A model generated the notes under the pieces. The model was given only the letters and a program-made list of their open reading frames with translations, did no database searches and was not told the DNA's origin. From positions 46,133 to 110,132 of the forward strand of contig CAVYNB010000011.1 in assembly GCA_963769745.1 (NCBI GenBank): a stretch of 64,000 nt of DNA. The letters are read 5' to 3'. This stretch comes from JALORV01 sp963769745 (GTDB lineage: Bacteria; Pseudomonadota; Gammaproteobacteria; Burkholderiales; Burkholderiaceae_F). Both the position numbers and the translations under genes were made by a program. Below, one piece after another: positions 33,806 through 42,495 of the stretch (the first letter of the stretch is position 1; every line of letters starts with the position of its first letter).

Positions 33806-35236
33806 TTAGCCGTTGACGTAGACCCAGTTCAGCAGTTCATCGAGTGCGCCTTGCGACGCACCGGCATTCGGGTGATTGACGAACGCAACCACAGCATAAC
33901 GACGGCCGCTCACCGCCAGCACGTAACCTGCAATGGCACGTGTGTCCGCCAACAGGCCGGTCTTGATGTGAGCCGAACCGGCGGCGCCCGTCCGTTTGCG
34001 CATGGTGCCGTCAACGCCGACGAGGGGCAACGAAGCAATGAATTCGGGCATCAGCGGGCTGGCGAACGCACTGGTGAGCAGGCGCGACAGTCCGGCCGGC
34101 GTCAGGCGCTCGACGCGCGAAAGCCCGGCCCCGTTTTCGAGCACGAAGTCCCGTCGCTCGATCCCCTTGCCCACCAGCCAGTCGCCCACGGCTCGCTGCG
34201 CACGTTCGGCACTCGCCGGCTGCTTCGCCACTTCGCCGCCGATCGTCAGGAACAACTGGCGCGCCATCACGTTGTTGCTGAACTTGTTGATATCGCGGAT
34301 GACCTCGGCCAGTGACTCGGACTCATGCTGCGCGAGTCGCCGAGCATCGGCCGGTGCGACACCGTCGCGCGCCCGACCGCGCCAGGTTCCGCCGCTGTCG
34401 GTCCAAAGCGCGCGGAACACGGCGTCGAGATACGAGGTGGAGTTGAGCAGACTGACATGCCAGGCACGATCGCCGCACGACAACGGAAACGCGCCGCGGA
34501 ACTGCGGTCGCATCGGATCGGTGAAATCACCGCCCAGTCGGGCGCGCCAGTCGTTACAAGACCCCTCGACTGCCCGTACCGTGGCAGGCACCGTCATTCC
34601 TGACAGCGCGGGTATGGCGTATACGCGGACCTGCTTGGCCGCGGAGTCGGGCACGAAGTGAAAGGTGACGCTCTTGTAGTTGAGCAGCAGGGCGTCGGCG
34701 CCCGCGTTGTACGGACGCAGGGTTTCGCCGTCGAAGGCCCCGGGATCGTGCGCCGCTGCCTCGAACGAGCCGCGGTCGAGCAGCAGATCACCTCGGATCT
34801 CGCGCAGTCCGACGCCGCGCAGGCGCTGCACGAGCAGCCACAGGTGTTCAACCACGAAGCGCGGATCGCCACTGCCGCGCAGATAAAGATCGCCTTCGAG
34901 CGTGCCGGCGTTCAGCGGCGCGACGGCCAGGGCCTCGGTCCGCCAGATGAACTGGGGGCCGAGGATCTCGAGAGCGGCCAGCGTGGTGACGAGTTTCATC
35001 GTCGACGCCGGATTCATCAGCGCGCCTTCGTTGACCGACAGGGTCAGTCCGGCGCCGGCCAGCGGCACGACGCTGATGCCCACGGCGCTGGTCGGTACGT
35101 TGGCGATCTTCAACGCCGTGGCGACCGAGTCCGGCAACTCCTGGGCGGTGCGAGTCGCCTGCGATCCGGCCGGTGAAACCAGTGCCAGCAGGAGACCGAA
35201 GACGGCAAAGCACCGAAGTAACCTCAAATCATCCAA
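33806..35236 (-). CDS. dacB: D-alanyl-D-alanine carboxypeptidase/endopeptidase (PBP4)
   Basis: A periplasmic class C penicillin-binding protein that trims or cleaves peptidoglycan cross-links. The 476 residues include a signal peptide (about 1-26), the catalytic 'NPASTMKL' (SxxK, Ser78 and Lys81), 'KFSNNVMARQLF' (SxN) and 'HIKTGLLAD' (KTG). The inserted domain between the first two motifs has one Cys pair ('EGSCNDW' and 'PLSCGDR'). Its length equals E. coli DacB (477). It stands 90 bases upstream of the DUF883 gene on the same strand and is divergent from the DUF1800 gene. Confidence 0.95.
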   Translation of the reverse strand: MDDLRLLRCFAVFGLLLALVSPAGSQATRTAQELPDSVATALKIANVPTSAVGISVVPLAGAGLTLSVNEGALMNPASTMKLVTTLAALEILGPQFIWRTEALAVAPLNAGTLEGDLYLRGSGDPRFVVEHLWLLVQRLRGVGLREIRGDLLLDRGSFEAAAHDPGAFDGETLRPYNAGADALLLNYKSVTFHFVPDSAAKQVRVYAIPALSGMTVPATVRAVEGSCNDWRARLGGDFTDPMRPQFRGAFPLSCGDRAWHVSLLNSTSYLDAVFRALWTDSGGTWRGRARDGVAPADARRLAQHESESLAEVIRDINKFSNNVMARQLFLTIGGEVAKQPASAERAQRAVGDWLVGKGIERRDFVLENGAGLSRVERLTPAGLSRLLTSAFASPLMPEFIASLPLVGVDGTMRKRTGAAGSAHIKTGLLADTRAIAGYVLAVSGRRYAVVAFVNHPNAGASQGALDELLNWVYVNG

Positions 35237-35401
35237 GGACTTCCTCTCTGGGAACCCATTTGGTCTCTAGCGGCGGTTGCAGGAGCTAGTTCGTTCGCCC
35301 GATAGACCCAAACAGGAGCGGCCGTTAGCCTCCCGCCGGGGAGAACCGCGACTTCGCGGTGTCTCTTGGCGCGCCTGATCGCCTTCCGTTCCGGATACCC
35401 G

Positions 35402-37150
35402 ATGAACTCACTACCCGCTTTCAAGGTTCGAAGCTTACTGGCTGTCGTCGCGGCTGCACTGACCCTGGCGGCCTGTGGCGGTGGTGGCGGCGGAGACGCG
35501 GCTGCACCCGCATCCGCACCGGCACCGGCGGTGCCCCCGACCGTCATTCCGGAGCCTCCCGCGGGGGGCTTTGTGCCGTCCGGCCCGACACCGGCGCCCG
35601 CGGCACCGTCGGATGCACAAGCGGTGCGCTTTCTGGCGCAGTCCACCTTCGGTGCAACGAATGCGGAAATCGATCGGCTGAAGCGCCTCGGTTACAGCGA
35701 CTGGATCGAGCAGCAGTTCCAGATCCCGCGCACTGCGCACCTCGACTTCGTGCTGGCGGCGTACCCGATTCCGACCCCGGAAGGCGTCACGGTCACCATC
35801 GATCCGCTTTATCAGTCGTTCTGGAAGCAGGCCATCACCGCGCCTGATCCGTTGAGGCAGCGCGTCACGTACGCGTTGTCGCAAATCCTCGTCACGTCGG
35901 CGGCCGACGCGGCACTGCAGACGGCGCCCCACACGCTCGCGTCCTATCTCGACACGCTGTCGATCCACGCGTTCGGCAACTACCGCGATCTGCTCGAGGC
36001 CGTCACCAAGCATCCGGCGATGGGACAGTACCTGACGTCGCTGGCGAACCGAGGCGACGGCGGACGCGTGCCGGACGAGAACTTTGCGCGCGAGGTGATG
36101 CAGCTCTTCTCGATCGGACTGGTGCAGCTGAACACCGATGGCACACCGAAACTGGTCAACGGCGAACCGGTCGACACCTACAGCATGGACGACATCCGCG
36201 GTCTGGCGCGAGTGTTCACCGGCTGGGGTTGGGGCAACACCGGCACGCCGGACCCGGTCAACGGACGCTTCGGCGGAAACAATCCGCAGGATCCGATGCG
36301 CCGCGTGATACCGATGCAGTTCTATGCGCAGTATCACTCGCCGCTGGAAAAGCAGTTCCTCGGCGTCACGGTTCCCGCTGGAACGGCTGGCCCGCAGGCG
36401 CTGAAGACGGCGCTCGATGCGCTCGCCGGTCATCCCAATGTCGGGCCGTTCATCGCGACGCGCCTGATCCAGCACATGGTCACCAGCAACCCGAGCCCCG
36501 CCTATGTCGGACGCGTGGCTGCGGTGTTCAACGACAACGGCAAGGGCGTGCGCGGCGACCTCAAGGCGACCGTGCGCGCGGTACTTTTCGATCCGAATGC
36601 GGTGACACCGGGTGCCGGTCCCAACGACGGCAAGCTGCGCGAGCCGACACTGCGGCTGGCCGCGTGGATGCGCGCATTCGGCGCGACTTCCGCGAGCGGC
36701 AACTTCCGCATCGGGGTTCTCGACAACCAGCTCGGGCAGACGCCGATGCGGGCGCCCAGCGTGTTCAACTACTTCCGGCCCGGTTTCGTTCCGCCCAACA
36801 CCAGCCTGGCGACCGCCGAACTCGTCGCACCCGAATTCCAGATCACGCACGAAATCTCGGTTGCGGCCTACGCGAATTTCATCCAGGGAGTGATCCAGAA
36901 CGGCGTCGGCACCGGCAGCGACGTGCGTGCGGACTACACGTCCACCTACGCACTGGCCGACAACGCCGACGTGCTGGTCGCACGGATCAACCTGGCGCTG
37001 GCGGCCGATTCACTGTCAACCGCGACCGTCACCTCGATTCGCGACGCGGTCAATGCGATCCCGATGACGGCCAACAACGCGCGCCAGAACCGGACGCAGC
37101 TCGCGATCTACCTGACGATGACGTCGCCGGAATTCCTGGTGCAGAAATAG
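35402..37150 (+). CDS. DUF1800-domain lipoprotein
   Basis: A 582-residue protein with a lipoprotein signal ('VVAAALTLAACGGG', lipobox LAAC) and a Pro/Ala linker. The DUF1800 domain follows: 'RFLAQSTFGATNAEIDRLKRLGYSDWIEQQ' blocks, 'DENFAREVMQLFSIGL', 'GLARVFTGWGWG' and 'PSVFNYFRPGFVPP'. DUF1800 and DUF1501 genes occur as pairs in many bacteria, without a settled function. The DUF1501 gene follows 16 bases on. ATG 35402 gives the lipoprotein start; longer starts add a non-signal sequence. Confidence 0.9.
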   Translation: MNSLPAFKVRSLLAVVAAALTLAACGGGGGGDAAAPASAPAPAVPPTVIPEPPAGGFVPSGPTPAPAAPSDAQAVRFLAQSTFGATNAEIDRLKRLGYSDWIEQQFQIPRTAHLDFVLAAYPIPTPEGVTVTIDPLYQSFWKQAITAPDPLRQRVTYALSQILVTSAADAALQTAPHTLASYLDTLSIHAFGNYRDLLEAVTKHPAMGQYLTSLANRGDGGRVPDENFAREVMQLFSIGLVQLNTDGTPKLVNGEPVDTYSMDDIRGLARVFTGWGWGNTGTPDPVNGRFGGNNPQDPMRRVIPMQFYAQYHSPLEKQFLGVTVPAGTAGPQALKTALDALAGHPNVGPFIATRLIQHMVTSNPSPAYVGRVAAVFNDNGKGVRGDLKATVRAVLFDPNAVTPGAGPNDGKLREPTLRLAAWMRAFGATSASGNFRIGVLDNQLGQTPMRAPSVFNYFRPGFVPPNTSLATAELVAPEFQITHEISVAAYANFIQGVIQNGVGTGSDVRADYTSTYALADNADVLVARINLALAADSLSTATVTSIRDAVNAIPMTANNARQNRTQLAIYLTMTSPEFLVQK

Positions 37151-37166
37151 GCGGACGGAGAAACCG

Positions 37167-38556
37167 ATGACGACCCAAGCTTCCCGCCGCGAATTCCTGC
37201 GCACGGCATCACGACTCTCGGTCGCCGGCGTGGCCACGCCCTGGGCGGTCAATCTCGCCGCGATCGGTGCCGCAGCGGCGCAGACCGCACCGACCGACTA
37301 CAAGGCGCTCGTCTGCGTCTTCATGTACGGCGGCAACGATCACTCGAACACGGTCGTGCCGTACGACAACGCCAGCTACCAGTTGTACGCGCAATCGCGA
37401 TCGAACCTGTCGCTGGCGCAGGCGACACTGCTGCCGCTGGCGACGCCGACCAACGCTTCGATGTCCGGCCGCCAGATTGCATTGCGTCCCGAGCTGCAGC
37501 CGCTGAAGACGATCTATGACGCCGGCAAGGCCGCGGTGCTGGCCAATGTCGGCACGCTGATCGTGCCGACGACGATGACCCAGTACCGAGCGCGCAGCGT
37601 GCCGCTGCCGCCGAGCCTGTTCTCGCACAACGACCAGCAGTCCGTGTGGCAGACCTACAACGGCCGTCGCGAAGGCGCCCGCGTCGGCTGGGGCGGTCGC
37701 ATGGGCGACCTGCTGGCCATCGTCCAATCAGTTCCAGAACTTCACCTGCGTGTCGGCGTCGGGAACCGCGGTCTTCCTCTCGGGCCAGGCCAGCGTGCAG
37801 ATGCAGATAGGCAACAGCGGCGGCCTGGCGATCACCGGTGTGTCTGGCAACACGCTGTACGGTTCAACCGCCGGACCCGCGACAGCGCGCCGTCTGATGA
37901 CTGAAGACCGCACCCATCTCTTCGAGAAGGACTACAACACGATCGTCAAACGGTCGACCGAGGCCGCCCAGACGCTGAACACGGCCCTGGCCGGCTTCCC
38001 GACGACCGCAGCGCCGTTTTCGACCTTTCCGGCGACCGGCCTCGGCAACCAGATGCGCAACATTGCACGCATGATCGCGGCACGCGAGGCACTCGGGGCC
38101 AAGCGGCAGATCTTTCATGTGTCGATCGGCGGCTTCGACCAGCACTCGGGACTGATCAACGGACACGGTGGCCGCATGACGGAACTGGCCAACGCGATGT
38201 CGGCGTTCTATCAGGCCACCGTCAGCCTCGGAATCGCTGACAGCGTGACGGCGTTCACCGCCTCGGACTTCGGTCGCACGCTCGATTCCAACGGCGAAGG
38301 CTCGGACCACGGCTGGGGCTCGCATCACTTCGTTGTCGGCGGTGCGGTCAAGGGCGGCGAGTTGTACGGAACCTGGCCCGAGACCGTGCTGCGCGGCCCG
38401 AACGATGTCGGACGAGGCAACCTGCTGCCGACCACCTCGGTCAATCAGTACGCGGCGACGCTGGCGACCTGGTTCGGTATTGCCGATACGCAGATGGCCG
38501 ATGTGCTGCCGAATGCGGCGAACTTCCCGCAGGCCAACCTCGGATTCATGGTCTAG
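37167..38556 (+). CDS. DUF1501-domain protein with Tat signal, frameshifted
   Basis: A periplasmic protein of the sulfatase-like DUF1501 family. The N-terminus has a twin-arginine signal ('ASRREFLRTASRLSVAG'), then 'ALVCVFMYGGNDHSNTVVPYD'. After 'WGGRMGDLLAIV' (about 37722) the frame breaks; removing one C gives 'NQFQNFTCVSASGTAVFLSG' and the rest through 'FSIGGFDQHSGL'-like 'HVSIGGFDQHSGLINGHG' and 'DFGRTLDSNGEGSDHGWGSHH'. The repaired length is 462 residues, normal. The DUF1800 lipoprotein upstream is its usual partner. A terminator follows. Confidence 0.88.
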
Positions 38557-38578
38557 GTTTTCACGGATCACCAGCAAG

Positions 38579-38602
38579 AACGGCGCCCGTGGGCGCCGTT
38601 TT
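38579..38602 (+). terminator. Rho-independent terminator after DUF1501 gene
   Basis: AACGGCGCCC/GGGCGCCGTT (38579-38588 with 38591-38600), then TTCATTT. Its symmetry may also serve the convergent Cas6e-like gene. Confidence 0.75.
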
Positions 38603-38640
38603 CATTTCCGGTTCATCCCTGATCTTCAGGGAACTTCCGG

Positions 38641-39336
38641 CTAGTTCGACAGTTGCAGCAATCCGAGGCCGACGCGGCGGTACGAGCCGATGCCGCGCAT
38701 CAGCGGCTTCTTGATCAGGTCGGCGTCGGTGATTTCGAGCACCCCTTCGATCGAGGAATACGGCAACGTAATGGTGCGGTTGCCGTACGGAAACTTGAGT
38801 TCCTTGATCGCCACGTTGAAGAAATCCGGCCTGAAGCCGAACTTCGGCGCGACCGCGGTCAGCCAGGCCTCGACTTCCTGCGGCGTCTTGAACGGCTCGA
38901 CCTCTTTCTCGCCGTCGATCATCCGCTCGCGCCCGACGCAGGCCTCGAGCGCAAATCGGCAAGGCAGACCCTCGGCGAGCTGAACGACAAGGCGCTTTGG
39001 CGCCAGCGCGCTGACCGCCTCGGCAGGGGGCTCGAGCCACGGGTCACACGAGTAGACCCAGTAGCGACCTTCCGTGGCCGTGTCGGCGCGGAAGACGAAA
39101 CTGACACCGGCTTTCTTGCCGAACGTGCGCGTCAATGCGCCGTGCGCCGACAGTGGATCGGCGTACTTCTGCGCGAACGTGACGGCGGTTTCATAGAGCT
39201 CCACCGTCGGCACGTCCATCTTGGTGTAGCTCATCACCGTATTGACGAACGAGCGCAGGGTCTTCGGGCCTTTGCCCTTGCCCTTGGCCTGCGTGGCGCC
39301 AAGCCAGTGTGATGGCAGTCTCAGTGAGATATCCAT
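38641..39336 (-). CDS. Orphan Cas6e (CasE/Cse3)-like RNA endonuclease
   Basis: An intact 231-residue protein resembling the type I-E CRISPR RNA endonuclease Cas6e. In Cas6e, two ferredoxin-like folds cut the repeat hairpin with an N-terminal His. Here 'YADPLSAHGALTRTFG' (His65) matches the region around the catalytic His of E. coli and Thermus CasE; 'GLPCRFALEA' matches the 'LxFRLRANP' strand; 'FKTPQEVEAWL' matches 'KTPAEKVAWL'; 'SSIEGVLEITDADLI' matches 'FEGxLxVxD'; and 'MRGIGSYRRVGLGLLQLS' (213-230) is the C-terminal Gly-rich motif. The N-terminus has about 40 extra residues. No cas gene or array is near. ATG 39336 is chosen by homology. A distant RAMP-like relative without cleavage activity is possible. 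Confidence 0.72.
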   Translation of the reverse strand: MDISLRLPSHWLGATQAKGKGKGPKTLRSFVNTVMSYTKMDVPTVELYETAVTFAQKYADPLSAHGALTRTFGKKAGVSFVFRADTATEGRYWVYSCDPWLEPPAEAVSALAPKRLVVQLAEGLPCRFALEACVGRERMIDGEKEVEPFKTPQEVEAWLTAVAPKFGFRPDFFNVAIKELKFPYGNRTITLPYSSIEGVLEITDADLIKKPLMRGIGSYRRVGLGLLQLSN

Positions 39337-39662
39337 GGAAACGCCGGGTCCCATTTCCGGTTGATCATGGACATTGTCGGCACTCTGCGGCGTTGCCGTA
39401 TCACGCAAAGGCACTAGCCCATTGACGACCAGCCGCGCGGCCCCGATGAGTGGTCGTCGGCCGGGACGAGGTGTCGGACGGATCTGACACCACGCGGTGC
39501 CGCACCTTGAGGTCGCTGATGGGCCTGAGCCGGGCCGTGGCCGGGCGCATTGCGGTCCGGCACGGTCATCGGACCAGGTAAGTTAGTTACTGCTCACCCC
39601 CGTCTTTCGGCAGTTTCAGCGGCCTCCGGACCATATTTATTTGTCGGCCGATCGGCCCACGA
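39337..39662. other. Intergenic region upstream of groE and the Cas6e-like gene
   Basis: About 325 bases without a credible gene. It must hold the promoter of the Cas6e-like gene (minus strand), but I see no clear boxes. There is no direct repeat of CRISPR type here. An ATG at 39354 would extend the Cas6e-like protein by six residues. Confidence 0.5.
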
Positions 39663-39692
39663 CTTGAAACTGCGACCGACTGGCCCTACTAT
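39663..39692 (+). promoter_or_regulatory. groESL promoter (overlapping sigma-70 and sigma-32 elements)
   Basis: TTGAAA (39664-39669) and TACTAT (39687-39692), 17 bases apart, form a good housekeeping promoter. The same bases read CTTGAAA-N14-CCCTACTA, a near-consensus heat-shock promoter. Confidence 0.8.
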
Positions 39693-39718
39693 TAGCACTC
39701 GTCTCGCTCGACTGCTAA
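39692..39718 (+). promoter_or_regulatory. CIRCE operator (HrcA binding site)
   Basis: TTAGCACTC (39692-39700), 9 bases, GACTGCTAA (39710-39718) differs from the CIRCE consensus TTAGCACTC-N9-GAGTGCTAA at one position. It overlaps the -10 box and the expected start of groESL transcription, so bound HrcA would block it. Confidence 0.9.
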
Positions 39719-39795
39719 CAGCGCGTCGGGGCTGGACTCGAAGTCCCTCATTTCATGTTTCTCGCTCGCCGAGAGATCAACCGTCAGGAGACCTT

Positions 39796-40083
39796 ATGAA
39801 GATTCGTCCTTTGCACGATCGCGTGATCGTCAAACGCCTCGACCAGGAGCGCAAGACTGCGTCGGGCATCGTCATCCCCGACAACGCCGCCGAAAAGCCC
39901 GACCAGGGCGAAATCATTGCCGTCGGACCGGGCAAGCGCGACGACAACGGCAAGATCATTGCGCTCGACGTCAAGGTCGGTGACAAGGTTCTGTTCGGCA
40001 AGTACTCGGGCCAGACGGTCAAGGTCGAAGGCGAGGAACTGCTCGTCATGCGCGAAGAGGACCTGATGGGCGTCGTTGCCTGA
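39796..40083 (+). CDS. groES: Co-chaperonin GroES
   Basis: The 10-kDa lid of the GroEL folding chamber. The 95 residues start 'MKIRPLHDRVIVKRLDQE' and have the mobile loop 'KTASGIVIPDNAAEKPDQGEI' blocks and the end 'ELLVMREEDLMGVV'. AGGAG precedes ATG 39796; earlier in-frame codons are rejected because they fall before the promoter and CIRCE element. groEL follows 58 bases on. Confidence 0.98.
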   Translation: MKIRPLHDRVIVKRLDQERKTASGIVIPDNAAEKPDQGEIIAVGPGKRDDNGKIIALDVKVGDKVLFGKYSGQTVKVEGEELLVMREEDLMGVVA

Positions 40084-40141
40084 TTGTTCACCGGCGCCGG
40101 TCGCTGCGCGGTCGGCCACATAATTTTCAGAGAGAGGTTCT

Positions 40142-41788
40142 ATGGCTTCCAAGCAAGTGTTTTTCGGCGATGACGCGCGTCATCGCATGGTCAAGGGCGT
40201 GAACATCCTGGCCAATGCAGTCAAGGTCACGCTGGGCCCGAAGGGCCGCAATGTCGTCCTCGAGCGCAGCTTTGGCGCCCCGACCGTCACCAAGGACGGT
40301 GTCTCGGTCGCCAAGGAGATCGAGCTGAAGGACAAGTTCGAGAACATGGGCGCGATGATGGTCCGCGAGGTTGCATCCAAGACCTCCGACAACGCCGGTG
40401 ACGGCACCACCACGGCCACCGTGCTTGCGCAGTCGATCGTCGCCGAAGGCATGAAGTACGTGGCCGCCGGCATGAACCCGATGGACCTGAAGCGCGGCAT
40501 CGACAAGGCCGTCGTCGCCGCGGTCGAGGAACTCAAGAAGATCAGCAAGCCCACCACGACCAGCAAGGAAATCGCTCAGGTCGGGTCGATTTCGGCCAAT
40601 GCGGACCCCGAAATCGGCAAGATCATCGCTGACGCGATGGACAAGGTTGGCAAGGAAGGCGTCATCACCGTCGAGGACGGCAAGTCGCTCAACACGGAAC
40701 TGGAAGTCGTCGAGGGCATGCAGTTCGACCGCGGTTACCTGTCGCCGTACTTCATCAACCAGCCGGACAAGCAGATCGCGATTCTCGAGAATCCCTATGT
40801 GCTGTTGCACGACAAGAAGATCAGCAACATCCGTGACCTTCTGCCTATTCTCGAGCAGGTCGCCAAGGCCGGCCGTCCGCTGCTGATCGTCGCCGAGGAA
40901 GTCGAAGGCGAAGCGCTGGCGACCCTGGTGGTCAACAGCATCCGCGGCATCCTGAAGACCTGTGCCGTCAAGGCTCCGGGCTTCGGCGACCGTCGCAAGG
41001 CCATGCTGGAAGACATCGCGACCCTGACGGGTGGAACGGTCATTGCCGAAGAAACCGGCATGACGCTCGAGAAGGCCACCCTGAACGACCTGGGACAGGC
41101 CAAGAAGGTCGAGATCGGCAAGGAAGACACGACGATCATCGACGGTGCTGGCGAGACCAAGACCATCGAAGCCCGCGTCAAGGCGATTCGCGCCCAGATC
41201 GAGGAAGCCACCAGCGACTACGACAAGGAAAAGCTGCAGGAGCGTGTCGCCAAGCTGGCCGGCGGTGTGGCGCTGATCAAGGTCGGCGCCGCCACCGAAG
41301 TCGAGATGAAGGAACGCAAGGCCCGAGTCGAAGATGCGTTGCACGCCACGCGGGCAGCGGTCGAGGAAGGCATCGTGGCGGGCGGCGGCGTTGCGCTGAT
41401 CCGCGCGAAGCAGGCCATCTCCAAGCTGAAGGGTGAGAACACCGACCAGGACGCCGGCATCAAGATCGTGCTGCGCGCGATGGAAGAGCCGCTGCGCCAG
41501 ATCGTCGCCAACTCCGGCGACGAGCCGAGCGTGGTCGTCAATGCCGTGGCCAACGGCAAGGGCAACTACGGCTACAACGCCGCGACGCACGAGTACGGCG
41601 ACCTGGTTGAAATGGGCGTGCTCGATCCGACCAAGGTGACCCGCACGGCGCTGCAAAATGCCGCCTCCGTGGCCAGCCTGATGCTGACGACCGATGCGAT
41701 GGTCGCCGAACTGGTGGAAGACAAGCCGGCGGCGCATGGCGGCGGTGGTGGAATGGGCGGAATGGGCGGCATGGGCATGGATATGTAA
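40142..41788 (+). CDS. groL: Chaperonin GroEL
   Basis: The 60-kDa tetradecameric folding chamber. The 548 residues include 'VTLGPKGRNVVLERSFGAPTVTKDGVSVAKEIEL' blocks, 'DNAGDGTTTATVLAQ' (ATP-binding DGTTT), 'VVEGMQFDRGYLSPYF' and the late 'EEGIVAGGGVALIRA'. The flexible C-terminal tail is the classical Gly-Gly-Met repeat ('GGMGGMGGMGMDM'). Length and sequence are those of an ordinary proteobacterial housekeeping GroEL. It is controlled with groES by CIRCE and a heat-shock promoter. Confidence 0.98.
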   Translation: MASKQVFFGDDARHRMVKGVNILANAVKVTLGPKGRNVVLERSFGAPTVTKDGVSVAKEIELKDKFENMGAMMVREVASKTSDNAGDGTTTATVLAQSIVAEGMKYVAAGMNPMDLKRGIDKAVVAAVEELKKISKPTTTSKEIAQVGSISANADPEIGKIIADAMDKVGKEGVITVEDGKSLNTELEVVEGMQFDRGYLSPYFINQPDKQIAILENPYVLLHDKKISNIRDLLPILEQVAKAGRPLLIVAEEVEGEALATLVVNSIRGILKTCAVKAPGFGDRRKAMLEDIATLTGGTVIAEETGMTLEKATLNDLGQAKKVEIGKEDTTIIDGAGETKTIEARVKAIRAQIEEATSDYDKEKLQERVAKLAGGVALIKVGAATEVEMKERKARVEDALHATRAAVEEGIVAGGGVALIRAKQAISKLKGENTDQDAGIKIVLRAMEEPLRQIVANSGDEPSVVVNAVANGKGNYGYNAATHEYGDLVEMGVLDPTKVTRTALQNAASVASLMLTTDAMVAELVEDKPAAHGGGGGMGGMGGMGMDM

Positions 41789-41835
41789 ACAAACCTGCGG
41801 GCATTCGCCCGCAGCGTTCGTGCCGCATCAAAGAC

Positions 41836-41866
41836 AAACGGCCCGCATCTGCGGGCCGTTTGTTTT
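41836..41866 (+). terminator. Rho-independent terminator after groEL
   Basis: AAACGGCCCGC/GCGGGCCGTTT (41836-41846 with 41851-41861), loop ATCT, then GTTTT. A second hairpin, CTGCGGGC/GCCCGCAG at about 41796-41815, lies between it and the stop codon. Confidence 0.88.
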
Positions 41867-41880
41867 GGAGAGTCGTTAGT

Positions 41881-42484
41881 TCAGTACTTGATCGTGCAGC
41901 CGTAGGCGCTCGACGTGGCGGTCGCGACCGGCTTGCCCGAGCGGGCATCGGTCAGTGCCGCCGACTACATAGTTCGTGGCTGACTTCACGTCGGCCGGGT
42001 TCGCGCTGCGCTTGTCGTCGATGGCGCCGGCGTAGATCACGGTGCCCTTCGGGTCGACGATGTACATATGCGGCGTGACCTTGGCGCCGAAGGCGCGGCC
42101 GATTTCGCCCTTGGTGTCCATCACGACCGCAACCGGCGCGGCGTTCTGCTGCTTGAACCAGGCGGCGAGCTTGTCCGGCGACATGTAGTCCGAGTGCGAG
42201 TCGCTGGTCGAGTTGACGGAGATCCACGCCACGTTGTCAGCACCGAAGCGTTTCTGCAGCGACTGCATGTTGCCGCTGTCGTAGTGCTTCATCACGAACG
42301 GGCAGTTGGGGTTGTTCCACTCGAGGACGACGTACTTGCCCTTGAAGTCGGCGAGCGAAACGGGCCTGCCGGAAACATCGGTGCCCTTGAAAGCAGGTGC
42401 CGGCTGACCTACGGTGACGGCGGCAGCGGCAGCTCCGGCGCCGAGTAAACAGGTAGACAGAATGATCGAAGCGGCGCGCTTCAT
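41881..42484 (-). CDS. Redoxin-domain (AhpC/TSA-like) secreted protein, frameshifted at the C-terminus
   Basis: A thioredoxin-fold protein with a signal peptide ('ASIILSTCLLGAGAAAAAV'), then 'GQPAPAFKGTDVSGRPVSLADFKGKYVVLEW' blocks. The active site is 'WNNPNCPFVMKHYDSG', with a single Cys rather than CxxC. Near 41966 the frame breaks after 'SATNYV'; removing one base restores 'SAALTDARSGKPVATATSS' and the end 'AYGCTIKY' with stop at 41881. The repaired length is 200 residues. It sits 11 bases downstream of dsbD in the same operon, so its thiol is probably kept reduced by DsbD. Confidence 0.88.
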
Positions 42485-42495
42485 GCAGAACTCCT

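Noticed and set aside
38641..39800. CRISPR array near the Cas6e-like gene
   Set aside because: I looked for repeated 28-29 base units in the flanking intergenic sequence (38557-38640 and 39337-39795) and saw none.
40127..41737. A 536-codon open frame opposite groEL
   Set aside because: Antisense shadow of groEL caused by codon bias.
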